A stretch of DNA of 64,000 nucleotides from Sulfurivermis sp041678005 (GTDB lineage Bacteria; Pseudomonadota; Gammaproteobacteria; Thiohalomonadales; Thiohalomonadaceae), in contig JBAYOW010000007.1 of assembly GCA_041678005.1 (NCBI GenBank), forward strand, positions 1-64,000. The letters are read 5' to 3'. A program made the position numbers and the translations under genes. This document shows, one piece after another, positions 32,961-41,097 of the stretch (its first letter is position 1; the number at the start of each line of letters is the position of its first letter). The notes under the pieces were generated by a model. That model was not told the origin of the DNA and searched no databases. It saw only the letters and a program-made list of their open reading frames with translations.

Positions 32961-34322
32961 TTATGGCGCGACCGTCAGGGCGAGCTCGCCATGATCGCTG
33001 CCGTGTGTATTGCTGACGGTCAGGTGTAGCGCAAAGGTACCGGTTTGCTGCGGTATGCCGGAGATGAGGCCTGTCTTGCTATTCAGTAGCAACCCCGACG
33101 GCAGCTTGTCTGCGCTATAAATGCCGACCTGATTATGCGCCTTGAGTTGGTAGCGCCATGGTTGACCGAGTTTGGCGCTGGCGGTGGCGCCCGGCTCCAG
33201 CAGTGGCTGCTGTTGGTTATTATGTTGCATCCAGGCATTTAGCCGTAGACGTGCGTTCTCGCGTATGTCCAGCCAAAACAATGCGATATCGAAGACGTGG
33301 TAATTAGTACCGCCAAATACGTCACCATCATTAAAGTGTTCAGCTGGCAATGGAGCAGGCGAGACGTAACTGTAGCGCCCGTCATCGCGCACGGCGACCA
33401 GTTGGGGCAGCACGTGGGCAAAGGTATCATGTGCACCAAACGGCACTGCACCACGATGCTGACTTGCAGGCGTGCTTGGCTTGCGTGTATCCCAGCTTAC
33501 CGGGTTGATGTTGACCAGCGGCTGGCCTGACGCGCCCATCCAGCGCTGACGGGCACGATTCCAGTAGCCGTTCTCCTGCCAGGCATCGAGATCGGCGTCG
33601 GTATTTTCGCCGAAGGTCTCCCAGATAGCCACGCAACCAATTTGTGCAGGGCGTGTGCAGGGCGGCATGTCGGTAAGGTCGTCACGGAATACGCTAAGTG
33701 GAATTGGCTGGCCGGGTAGATATGCCGCAATGAGTTGTTTTGCCAGCGGCGTGCCCTGGATGGCCTCGCTGAGCAGACGTTGGGCATGATTGGTGCCCTG
33801 ACTGTGGCCAACCAAGAAAAATGGTCGCCCATCGTTGTAGTGCTTTACATAGTAATTAAACGCAGTCAGCACGTCGGCGTAGGCATGGTTGTTTGGCGCC
33901 TGTTGCGTCTCCTCATCCTGCTGATAAAGCGACAAAGTGACCTGACGATAACGCGGCGCATAGATACGTGCCAGCGCATTAAATGGCGTGGCCTGGGTCA
34001 ACAGCATAAGCTCGCCTACCTTCGTTGCCTCGGCATCGTCAAACGGTGCGTTAAGCAGATCATCGCGCATGCTGGTGGTTGGGTGGATATAAAACACGTC
34101 CGCCCTTGCCACGCTCTGCAAGTTGGAAAAGCCTGCCCCGTGAGGTGTGCGCATCGCTGCAGAAGGATGAGCAGGCAGTGCCAGCCAGCTGTCAGGTTGG
34201 CTGTAATCTGGCGGTGGCAGTTGTTTTGTGGTTATCAGATCGGCCGCCTGGACAGATAGCATCAGGAAGCAACTGATCAATGCGGCAAGTAATAACTTGT
34301 TTATATTATAGCTGTTGCACAT
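32961..34322 (-). CDS. Exported DUF3089 lipase-like protein with C-terminal Ig-like domain
   Basis: A 453-residue protein with a signal peptide (KLLLAALISCFLMLSVQAAD, cleavage expected after QA). The main part is a DUF3089 alpha/beta hydrolase: FYIHPTTSMRDD, the nucleophile elbow VGHSQGTNHAQRLL, and AAYLPGQPI. After about residue 355 follows a putative Ig-type domain (LPSGLLLNSKTGLISGIPQQ, then TGTFALHLTVSN) of the He_PIG kind, usually linked with cell-surface or carbohydrate binding. The start at ATG 34322 is backed by an AGGGA site; an ATG at 34340 would place that site inside the gene. It converges with the hydrolase at 31.7 kb, 24 nt between stops. Substrate unknown. Confidence 0.78.
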   Translation of the reverse strand: MCNSYNINKLLLAALISCFLMLSVQAADLITTKQLPPPDYSQPDSWLALPAHPSAAMRTPHGAGFSNLQSVARADVFYIHPTTSMRDDLLNAPFDDAEATKVGELMLLTQATPFNALARIYAPRYRQVTLSLYQQDEETQQAPNNHAYADVLTAFNYYVKHYNDGRPFFLVGHSQGTNHAQRLLSEAIQGTPLAKQLIAAYLPGQPIPLSVFRDDLTDMPPCTRPAQIGCVAIWETFGENTDADLDAWQENGYWNRARQRWMGASGQPLVNINPVSWDTRKPSTPASQHRGAVPFGAHDTFAHVLPQLVAVRDDGRYSYVSPAPLPAEHFNDGDVFGGTNYHVFDIALFWLDIRENARLRLNAWMQHNNQQQPLLEPGATASAKLGQPWRYQLKAHNQVGIYSADKLPSGLLLNSKTGLISGIPQQTGTFALHLTVSNTHGSDHGELALTVAP

Positions 34323-34523
34323 GACTGCTTCCCTTAGCATGTAGCCAGCATGCCAGGAAGTTGCATGCTGATATTTTGCTGCAACTTTATGTGGCGGCGG
34401 AGACGCTCGTCAATGTTTTTTATCGTCCTGTCTGAGATGGTTTGTGTGGTTAGATTAATTCTCTGTGTTATGACGGCAGATACATCGCGTGGTCAATACG
34501 CGTGACAAAACAGACATGGTGTA

Positions 34524-35135
34524 ATGATGACGAAAGCAAATGAAAGTGAGCAGCGCCATCAGTTGCGCATGCAACGGAAAAAAACCGTGGTCGATACAGC
34601 TATTGAGCGTGCCGATCGCAATCAGGGCTTGCTGTTGTTGCTCACCGGTAACGGCAAGGGCAAGAGCAGTTCGGCCTTTGGTATGGTGGCGCGGGCGCTT
34701 GGCCACGGCCTGCAGGTTGGTGTGGCGCAGTTCATCAAAGGCTGCAGAGATACGGGCGAAGAACATTTTTTTCGTCGCCAGCCTGGTGTGGTCTGGCACG
34801 TGCTTGGTGAGGGTTTTAGTTGGGATACGCAGGACCTCGCACGTGATATCTTGACGGCACAGCGCGGCTGGGCGGTGGCGCGGCAGTTGCTGCGTGATGA
34901 AAGCCTGGGGCTGGTGGTGCTGGATGAGCTTACTTATCCGCTCAAATATGGTTGGCTGGATGTCGCCGTGGTGTTGGCTGATTTGGCAGCGCGGCCACCC
35001 ATGCAGCACGTGGTAGTCACTGGCCGTGCCGCACCCCAGCCGCTTATTGACGCGGCCGATACGGTGAGCGACATGCTTGATGTCAAGCATGCCTTTCGCA
35101 GCGGTGTACGGGCGCAGCCAGGAGTGGATTTGTGA
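34524..35135 (+). CDS. cobO: Cob(I)yrinic acid a,c-diamide adenosyltransferase
   Basis: This enzyme (BtuR/CobA in enteric bacteria, CobO in aerobic cobalamin makers) adds the adenosyl group to corrinoids. The 203-residue P-loop protein has LLTGNGKGKSSSAFGMVARAL near residue 40 (shown in part), VAQFIKG, the D-E motif LVVLDELTYPLKYGWLD, and VVVTGRAAP. Two ATG codons in a row (34524, 34527) may start it; there is no good Shine-Dalgarno site. No other corrinoid gene and no cobalamin riboswitch is nearby, so it probably serves salvage. Confidence 0.93.
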   Translation: MMTKANESEQRHQLRMQRKKTVVDTAIERADRNQGLLLLLTGNGKGKSSSAFGMVARALGHGLQVGVAQFIKGCRDTGEEHFFRRQPGVVWHVLGEGFSWDTQDLARDILTAQRGWAVARQLLRDESLGLVVLDELTYPLKYGWLDVAVVLADLAARPPMQHVVVTGRAAPQPLIDAADTVSDMLDVKHAFRSGVRAQPGVDL

Positions 35136-35371
35136 GTGTGGTGATTTTATAGCAGGTATTCGCGCTATTTATTCTCACAGCCTTTGCCTAGGATTGGCTG
35201 TTGGCCGAAAGACTCCTGGTGAATAAGCCGAGCGTGCGCCTGACATGGAATACATGGAGATATTGCCCTTGGCGACGTAGAATTGTGCAGAATCATCCGG
35301 ATGGGCGCAAGCCTCCGGTAAACCAAGACTGTGATTAAAGTTTTTGCTGGACTGTAGAGAAGGAGTGCGCC

Positions 35372-35722
35372 ATGTTTTTTATGGAAAATCGTCGTCAGGC
35401 CTCACGCTTGCTGCGCGATGAAGATGTGCGGGTGAAAATTATTTCAGCTCCAGCTCAGCCCGAGCTGATTGGCAGCGGCATTGAGAGCGAAACAATAGAT
35501 GTCTCCGCGACTGGTCTACGCCTGTTGCTGGAGGTCGCGCTGGCAGTAGGCAGTCGTCTGGAGCTGCTGGTCATGGTGGGCGAGCAGGGGCGTGAATACC
35601 GGCTTGTTGGCGATGTGGTCTGGCGGCGCGAGACCGAGTCGGCTGGCGTGTATCTCGTCGGGATAAAATTATTGTCGGCTAAGGGGTTTGAGCTGGAGAG
35701 TTGGTGTACTTTATTCGGTTGA
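35372..35722 (+). CDS. PilZ-domain protein (c-di-GMP receptor candidate)
   Basis: A 116-residue single-domain PilZ protein. The c-di-GMP binding signature is present in both parts: an arginine-rich N-terminus (ENRRQASRLLR) in place of RxxxR and DVSATGLRLLL, matching (D/N)xSxxG, near residue 45. The beta-barrel end (RLVGDVVWRRETESAGVYLVGIKL in part) follows. An AGGAG site lies 8 nt before ATG 35372. It is 14 nt upstream of a small gene of unknown function, and both precede mnmG. The output of this receptor is not known. Confidence 0.82.
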   Translation: MFFMENRRQASRLLRDEDVRVKIISAPAQPELIGSGIESETIDVSATGLRLLLEVALAVGSRLELLVMVGEQGREYRLVGDVVWRRETESAGVYLVGIKLLSAKGFELESWCTLFG

Positions 35723-35736
35723 TTGAGAGATGAGTC

Positions 35737-36075
35737 ATGAGTTTTCCCACCATTGCCACTGCTGTGCCCTTGCGCAGATATCAGTACGGTGAATTTCTGC
35801 TGACCGTATTGGGTGATATCGAAAGCCCGGATGCGGCGCGCTATCGCTATATCATTGCCGTTGCCCAGGAGAGTAATCCAGAGCCTGGGCTATTTGTTTG
35901 CGCCGAGCGCGGGGCCGATGGTGCCTGCGATCTGCGGGTGGCCATGGCCGATGGTTCGCAGTTGTTGGAAAGTTCACCGGCCTTTTGTGATCTGGAGTTG
36001 TTTGTCAAAGAGGCGCTACAGATCATTGCAACCCTGCTCAAGCTCGATGACGAGATGCCGCATCAGTTAAATTGA
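35737..36075 (+). CDS. Hypothetical protein between PilZ and mnmG
   Basis: A 112-residue protein I do not recognise. It is acidic, has no signal peptide or membrane segment, and looks like a small alpha/beta domain (VPLRRYQYGEFLLTVLGDIE, then a central YRYIIAVAQES strand, and a C-terminal helix LFVKEALQIIATLLKLDDE). It sits 14 nt after the PilZ gene and its stop lies 8 nt before the mnmG ATG, so it is probably co-transcribed with PilZ. A partner of the PilZ protein is possible but speculative. The codon use is like that of its neighbours. Confidence 0.65.
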   Translation: MSFPTIATAVPLRRYQYGEFLLTVLGDIESPDAARYRYIIAVAQESNPEPGLFVCAERGADGACDLRVAMADGSQLLESSPAFCDLELFVKEALQIIATLLKLDDEMPHQLN

Positions 36076-36083
36076 AGCACTTC

Positions 36084-37973
36084 ATGCAATATCCAGACAA
36101 ATTTGATGTGATTGTGGTCGGCGGTGGCCATGCCGGTACCGAGGCGGCGCTGGCTGCGGCGCGGCTGGGCGCACGTACCTTGTTGCTCACCCATAGCTTC
36201 GAGACACTCGGCCAGCTGAGCTGCAATCCATCCATCGGTGGCCTCGGCAAGGGTCAGTTGGTACGGGAGATTGATGCCCTGGGCGGCTTGATGGCGCGAG
36301 CCACCGATCGAGCCGGTATTCAGTTTCGCATCCTCAATGCCAGCAAGGGCCCAGCGGTACGCGCCACGCGTGCGCAGATTGACCGCGAGATGTATAGACA
36401 GGTAGTGCGGCATGCGCTGGAAAATCAGCTCAATCTCACCTTGTTCCAACAGGCAGTGGATGATCTGATCATCGAGGGTGATCGGGTGACTGGTGTGGTG
36501 ACGCAGATGGGCTTGAGCTTCAATGCCTCTGCTGTTGTCCTTACCGTGGGCACCTTTTTGGCTGGTCTTATCCACATCGGTCTGGAAAATTATGCAGGTG
36601 GTCGAGCCGGTGATCCGCCGGCAAACAATCTGGCAAGTCGCTTGCGTGAGTTGCCGCTGAAAACAGGGCGTCTTAAAACCGGCACGCCACCGCGCCTGGA
36701 TGGGCGCAGTATCAATTGGTCTATCTTGCAGCAGCAGCCGGGCGATGATCCGCCGCCGGTGTTTTCCTTTCTCGGCAATGTGGCCGAACATCCGCGCCAG
36801 CTGCCCTGTCATATCACCTACACCTCGGAGCGCACCCACGAGATCATTCGCGGCGGACTGGATCGCTCGCCCATGTATGCCGGTGTCATCAAAAGTATCG
36901 GGCCGCGTTATTGTCCTTCTGTCGAGGACAAGATCGTGCGCTTTGCCGACAAGGACAAACATCAGGTCTTTCTCGAACCAGAAGGACTGAATACCCACGA
37001 GATTTATCCCAACGGTATTTCTACCTCGCTGCCATTTGATGTGCAGTTTGCCCTGGTGCGCTCCATTCGTGGTCTGGAAAAGGCGCATATCATGCGGCCA
37101 GGTTATGCCATTGAGTATGATTTTTTCGACCCGCGAGACTTGCGTCCGAGCCTGGAGACCAAGTCGATCAAGGGGCTGTTTTTTGCCGGTCAGATCAATG
37201 GCACCACCGGCTATGAGGAGGCAGCGGCGCAGGGCTTGTTGGCTGGCCTCAATGCCGTACGGCAGTTGCGTGGGGAGGAAGCCTGGTGGCCGCGCCGTGA
37301 TGAGGCCTATATAGGTGTCCTGGTGGATGATTTGATCACATTGGGCGCACCGGAGCCTTATCGTATGTTTACCTCACGCGCCGAGCATCGCCTGCTCTTG
37401 CGTGAGGACAATGCCGATCTGCGCCTGACCCCCATAGCCCGTGAGCTGGGTCTGGTGGACGATAGGCGCTGGGATGTTTTTGCAGCCAGGCGCGAGGCTA
37501 TCAGCCGTGAGCAGCAACGTCTGCAGGAAACCTGGTTGCGGCCACAGAGCGTCGATGATGCAGAGGCCAAACGGGTTCTTGGCCAGAGCTTGTTGCGTGA
37601 GCAGCGGCTTGCTGATCTCTTACGCCGGCCCGAGGTTAGTTACCGCTCACTCATGAGCCTAAGCGCGGCAGGTAAGGGCGTGGACGATCCATCAGTGGCC
37701 GAGCAGGTAGAGACCCAGGCCAAATATGCTGGTTATATCGAACGGCAACAGCTGGAAATCGAGCGCCAGCGTCGACATGAACAGCTTCATCTGCCTGAAG
37801 ACCTGGATTATGCCCAGGTGCGCGGTCTGTCCAATGAGGTGTGCGACAAGCTATCGCGTCAGCGGCCTGCGACCTTGGGTCAGGCAGCACGTATACCTGG
37901 GATCACGCCAGCGGCAATTTCCATCCTGCTGATACATTTGAAAAAACGTGAAATTGGTGGTCGAGGTGGATAA
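36084..37973 (+). CDS. mnmG: tRNA uridine-5-carboxymethylaminomethyl modification enzyme MnmG
   Basis: MnmG (GidA) is the FAD enzyme that works with MnmE on U34 of tRNAs. The 629-residue protein begins MQYPDKFDVIVVGGGHAGTE with the FAD-binding GGGHAGTEAA, followed by LSCNPSIGGLGKGQLVREID, the LKTGTPPRLDGRS block, the GQINGTTGYEEAAAQGLLAG second FAD motif, and RMFTSRAEHRLLLREDNAD. ATG 36084 gives the normal start; TTG 36072 is in frame but unnecessary. It overlaps rsmG, as is usual for the gidA-gidB pair. Confidence 0.97.
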   Translation: MQYPDKFDVIVVGGGHAGTEAALAAARLGARTLLLTHSFETLGQLSCNPSIGGLGKGQLVREIDALGGLMARATDRAGIQFRILNASKGPAVRATRAQIDREMYRQVVRHALENQLNLTLFQQAVDDLIIEGDRVTGVVTQMGLSFNASAVVLTVGTFLAGLIHIGLENYAGGRAGDPPANNLASRLRELPLKTGRLKTGTPPRLDGRSINWSILQQQPGDDPPPVFSFLGNVAEHPRQLPCHITYTSERTHEIIRGGLDRSPMYAGVIKSIGPRYCPSVEDKIVRFADKDKHQVFLEPEGLNTHEIYPNGISTSLPFDVQFALVRSIRGLEKAHIMRPGYAIEYDFFDPRDLRPSLETKSIKGLFFAGQINGTTGYEEAAAQGLLAGLNAVRQLRGEEAWWPRRDEAYIGVLVDDLITLGAPEPYRMFTSRAEHRLLLREDNADLRLTPIARELGLVDDRRWDVFAARREAISREQQRLQETWLRPQSVDDAEAKRVLGQSLLREQRLADLLRRPEVSYRSLMSLSAAGKGVDDPSVAEQVETQAKYAGYIERQQLEIERQRRHEQLHLPEDLDYAQVRGLSNEVCDKLSRQRPATLGQAARIPGITPAAISILLIHLKKREIGGRGG

Positions 37974-38622
37974 AGCAGCGCAGAGCTGGAAAGATTCACT
38001 GGCTACAGAATTGGCCGAGGGCGTGGTCGAGCTTGGTTTGTCGCTGGATGAAAAAAAGCAGGAGCAAGTGCTTGCTTACCTGCAACTACTGATTAAATGG
38101 AACAAAACCTATAATCTCACGGCAATTCGCCAGCCGCATGAGATGATCCGTAAACACCTGCTGGATTCGCTGGCGATCTGGCCTTACTTGCGTGGTGAAC
38201 AAATACTGGATATTGGCAGCGGCGCTGGTCTCCCCGGTATCCCCCTGGCCATCGCTGATCCGGCGCGTGAGTTCACTTTATTGGATAGTAACAGCAAGAA
38301 GACCCGTTTTTTGCTCCAGGTCAAGGGAGAATTGCAGCTGGTCAATCTCTCTGTGGTACATTCTCGCCTCGAAGACTATCGTCCTGCCGGTGTTGAGTTT
38401 GACACGATTACCGCGCGGGCCTTTGCTACCTTGGCGGAAATGCTAAGTGGTGCGGCACATTTGTTTGCCCGACAAACCTGCCTGTTGGCGATGAAGGGTG
38501 AATATCCAGGGGCAGAACTGGCCGCCTTGCCAGAGGGCTTTGTGGCAGAGGAAATTATCGCACTGACGGTGCCTGGGTTGGCGCAACAGCGTCATTTGGT
38601 GCGTATCGTGACGCAGGGTTGA
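37948..38622 (+). CDS. rsmG: 16S rRNA (guanine527-N7)-methyltransferase
   Basis: RsmG (GidB) methylates G527 in the 530 loop of 16S rRNA; its loss gives low-level streptomycin resistance. The 224-residue protein has KWNKTYNLTAIR near residue 50, the SAM-binding motif ILDIGSGAGLPGIPLAI, and TLLDSNSKKTRFL. The likely start is GTG 37948, which overlaps mnmG by 26 nt; GTG 37957 and 37966 are also possible. parA follows 12 nt later. Confidence 0.95.
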   Translation: MKLVVEVDKAAQSWKDSLATELAEGVVELGLSLDEKKQEQVLAYLQLLIKWNKTYNLTAIRQPHEMIRKHLLDSLAIWPYLRGEQILDIGSGAGLPGIPLAIADPAREFTLLDSNSKKTRFLLQVKGELQLVNLSVVHSRLEDYRPAGVEFDTITARAFATLAEMLSGAAHLFARQTCLLAMKGEYPGAELAALPEGFVAEEIIALTVPGLAQQRHLVRIVTQG

Positions 38623-38634
38623 GGGAGAGAACAG

Positions 38635-39417
38635 ATGGGCAGGATCATTGCCATCGCCAATCAAAAAGGTGGGGTCGGTAAAACCACTACCTGCATCAAC
38701 CTGGGCGCCTCGCTGGCGGCGACCAAGCGTCGTGTGCTGGTTGTTGATCTAGACCCACAGGGTAATGCCACGGTTGGTAGCGGCGTGGACAAGAACAGCT
38801 TTGAGCTGAGCAGCTACGATCTGTTGTTGGGGCATGCTTCGGCAGAACAGGTCATCGTATCTGCCACGCAGGCTGGTTATGATCTGGTGCCGACCAATAG
38901 CGATCTCACCGCTGCCGAGGTGGAACTGGTACAGGTCCCGCAGCGTGAACGCCGTTTGCATGATGCGCTTGTGCCAGTGCGTGATAGTTATGATTACATA
39001 CTGATCGATTGTCCGCCTTCACTGAATATGTTGACCTTGAATGCCCTGGTGGCGGCTGATTCAGTGATCATTCCCATGCAGTGTGAGTATTATGCGATGG
39101 AAGGACTGTCTTCCTTGCTAAATACCATCGATCAGATCCGCAGCACGGTCAATCCAAAACTGAAGCTGGAAGGGTTGTTGCGCACGATGTTTGATCCGCG
39201 CAGTAATTTGTCCAGCGATGTATCCAGCCAGTTGATTTTGCATTTTGGCAATCAGGTCTATCGCACCTCGATCCCACGCAATATCCGCCTGGCCGAGGCT
39301 CCCAGTTTTGGCCTGCCTGCGTTGGCACACGATCGTACATCGCGTGGCGCGATCGCCTATCTGGCATTGGCCGGCGAGATTCTGCGTAGACATGAGCAAC
39401 CAGCGGCGGCTGAGTGA
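38635..39417 (+). CDS. parA: Chromosome partitioning ATPase ParA (Soj)
   Basis: ParA moves ParB-parS complexes and so separates sister origins. The 260-residue protein has the deviant Walker A IANQKGGVGKTTTCINLGAS near residue 8, DLDPQGNATVG, and the A' segment ILIDCPPSLNMLTLNAL. It lacks the N-terminal DNA-binding domain of plasmid ParAs, as is usual for the chromosomal type. ATG 38635 follows a GAGGGAGAGA site. parB is 55 nt downstream and the parS sites are in recF, 24 kb away. Confidence 0.96.
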   Translation: MGRIIAIANQKGGVGKTTTCINLGASLAATKRRVLVVDLDPQGNATVGSGVDKNSFELSSYDLLLGHASAEQVIVSATQAGYDLVPTNSDLTAAEVELVQVPQRERRLHDALVPVRDSYDYILIDCPPSLNMLTLNALVAADSVIIPMQCEYYAMEGLSSLLNTIDQIRSTVNPKLKLEGLLRTMFDPRSNLSSDVSSQLILHFGNQVYRTSIPRNIRLAEAPSFGLPALAHDRTSRGAIAYLALAGEILRRHEQPAAAE

Positions 39418-39472
39418 AGATGAACACAAGCGTGAAAAAACAATTTCAATTGAAGCAGTTGGCAGGTATGGC

Positions 39473-40363
39473 ATGGCGGTAAAGAAAAAAGGTGGTTTGG
39501 GACGCGGGCTTGAGGCCTTGCTTGGCAGTGCGGCAGTAACGTCTCAGCCTGAGGCGGCGAACCGTGCCGGGGATAGCGAGCTGCGCAATCTGCCGCTGGA
39601 TATAATCCAGCGTGGCAAGTATCAACCACGTATAGATATGCGCCCTGATGCCCTGGAAGAGCTGGCCGATTCTATTCGTGCGCAAGGTGTCGTGCAGCCG
39701 ATAGTCGTGCGACCGATCGGCAAGGATCGGTATGAGATCATCGCCGGTGAACGTCGCTGGCGAGCCGCGCAAATGGCGGGTCTGCATGAAATACCAACTA
39801 TCGTGCGTGAGGTGGCGGATAATGCCGCCATCGCCATTGCCCTGATAGAAAACATTCAGCGTGAGCAGCTCAATCCGATGGAGGAGGCGCGTGCTCTGCA
39901 GCGACTGATTGAGGAATTTGAGTTGACCCATCAACAGGCGGCCGAGGCGGTGGGCCGCTACCGCGTGGCAGTATCTAATTTATTACGCCTGCTTGCTTTG
40001 AATGATGATCTCAAGCGTTTGCTGGAAAATGGCGATCTGGAGATGGGCCATGCCCGCGCCCTGCTGGCCTTGACTGGCACCCAGCAAAGCGGGGCCGCGC
40101 GCAATGTAGTCGCAAAAGGCTTGTCGGTGCGCGAAACCGAGCGGTTGGTCAAGCAGTTACAGGCCGGATCAGCGGAAAAACCAGTGGCAAAGACCACCGA
40201 TCCAGACGTGCGCAGACTGGAGCAGGAGCTCGGGCAAACTCTGGGTGCGACGGTGAATATCCAGCAAAAGAGCAAGGGTAGGGGTAAGTTGGTAATCACC
40301 TACAACAGCCTGGATGAGCTGGACGGTATTCTTGAGCACATACGCAAGGAGGGCAGTGCATAA
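39473..40363 (+). CDS. parB: Chromosome partitioning protein ParB (Spo0J)
   Basis: ParB binds parS and is a CTP-dependent clamp that loads on the origin region. The 296 residues start MAVKKKGGLGRGLEALLGS. The ParB/Srx domain has QPIVVRPIGKDRYEIIAGER and GERRWRAAQMAGL, including the CTP-binding ENIQREQLNPMEEA stretch, followed by the helix-turn-helix around LTHQQAAEAVGRYRVAVSN and a C-terminal dimerisation domain. The ATG at 39473 was chosen from the family start; a second ATG at 39468 is in another frame. Confidence 0.95.
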   Translation: MAVKKKGGLGRGLEALLGSAAVTSQPEAANRAGDSELRNLPLDIIQRGKYQPRIDMRPDALEELADSIRAQGVVQPIVVRPIGKDRYEIIAGERRWRAAQMAGLHEIPTIVREVADNAAIAIALIENIQREQLNPMEEARALQRLIEEFELTHQQAAEAVGRYRVAVSNLLRLLALNDDLKRLLENGDLEMGHARALLALTGTQQSGAARNVVAKGLSVRETERLVKQLQAGSAEKPVAKTTDPDVRRLEQELGQTLGATVNIQQKSKGRGKLVITYNSLDELDGILEHIRKEGSA

Positions 40364-40689
40364 GCTGGCTCGACTGACATTAATCAATAAATAATACTGT
40401 TGCATGCATCTGGTTTTTCTTATATAGAAATAGTTTATTGACATATCATTGACCTGACGGGGCTTGCTCTATATACTTTTGCGCCGCTGATGGCAGCTAA
40501 GGAAGCCCTGAAAAAATCTTTGAGTAACGCTAGTGTAAGACCTAATATACTCAATGGTTTACATGCTTGATTATTGTTTTTTACTATGCCAACCGTTTGA
40601 TGAGTATTTTCAGGGCGGCTGAATCTTCCCCGGGTTACAGGTACTTTTGCTCGGCTACACAGGTAGTTGACAGGTGCTTATTTACTATC
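40364..40689 (+). promoter_or_regulatory. Promoter and leader of the atp operon
   Basis: The 326-nt gap between parB and atpI has two good sigma-70 promoters: P1 with TTGACC (40449-40454), a 17-nt spacer and TATACT (40472-40477), and P2 with TTGAGT (40520-40525), a 17-nt spacer and TAATAT (40543-40548). The leader would be about 205 or 135 nt long. An open frame continues upstream of atpI from 40567, but the conserved AtpI sequence begins at 40690. Confidence 0.6.
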
Positions 40690-41097
40690 ATGAGTACAGC
40701 CAGCCTGCAGTTGCGTCATGCCTTGTTCAGGCTCCTGGCCGTTCAGTTGACACTGACAGCGGTGTTGGCCTTGTTGGCTATTTTATTGGGCCAGACAGGG
40801 TCGGTGGCATGGGCCATTATGTTTGGCGGCGGAGTGGCGCTGGCAGGTAGTTTGGTTATTTTATGGTATGGCTATCGCGCCGAGAGAGCAGGTAGTAACC
40901 TGGTGCGTAATGCCAGTCTGATTTATGGCAGTGCCATCGTGCGCTTTGCGCTGATGATGGTGTTGCTGGCCACGGGCCTTGCGATCCTCCGTTTGCACCC
41001 TTTGTGGTTGCTGCTGGGGTTGAGCGCTGGCCTGTTGGCGCACATGTTTTTGACAGCATTGGTCCCAGAGACGAAGAGATGGCAAGCGAAGAGCTGA
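40690..41097 (+). CDS. atpI: ATP synthase protein I
   Basis: AtpI is a small membrane protein at the head of many atp operons, thought to help c-ring assembly or Mg2+ supply. The 135 residues have four hydrophobic segments. The start ATG 40690 gives MSTASLQLRHALF; the longer frame upstream has no conserved look. The stop overlaps the atpB start by 19 nt, so the two are coupled. No lesion was seen here. Confidence 0.88.
   Translation: MSTASLQLRHALFRLLAVQLTLTAVLALLAILLGQTGSVAWAIMFGGGVALAGSLVILWYGYRAERAGSNLVRNASLIYGSAIVRFALMMVLLATGLAILRLHPLWLLLGLSAGLLAHMFLTALVPETKRWQAKS

Noticed and set aside
34323..34523. Cobalamin riboswitch upstream of cobO
   Set aside because: No B12-box-like sequence or long conserved leader is visible in the 201-nt gap.
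36063..37088. Long open frame of 341 codons on the minus strand across mnmG
   Set aside because: It mirrors the codon pattern of mnmG, has no family likeness and no ribosome-binding site; a shadow frame.
40438..40477. TTGACA at 40438 as -35 of the atp operon
   Set aside because: It is 28 nt from TATACT; the TTGACC at 40449 has the correct 17-nt spacing.
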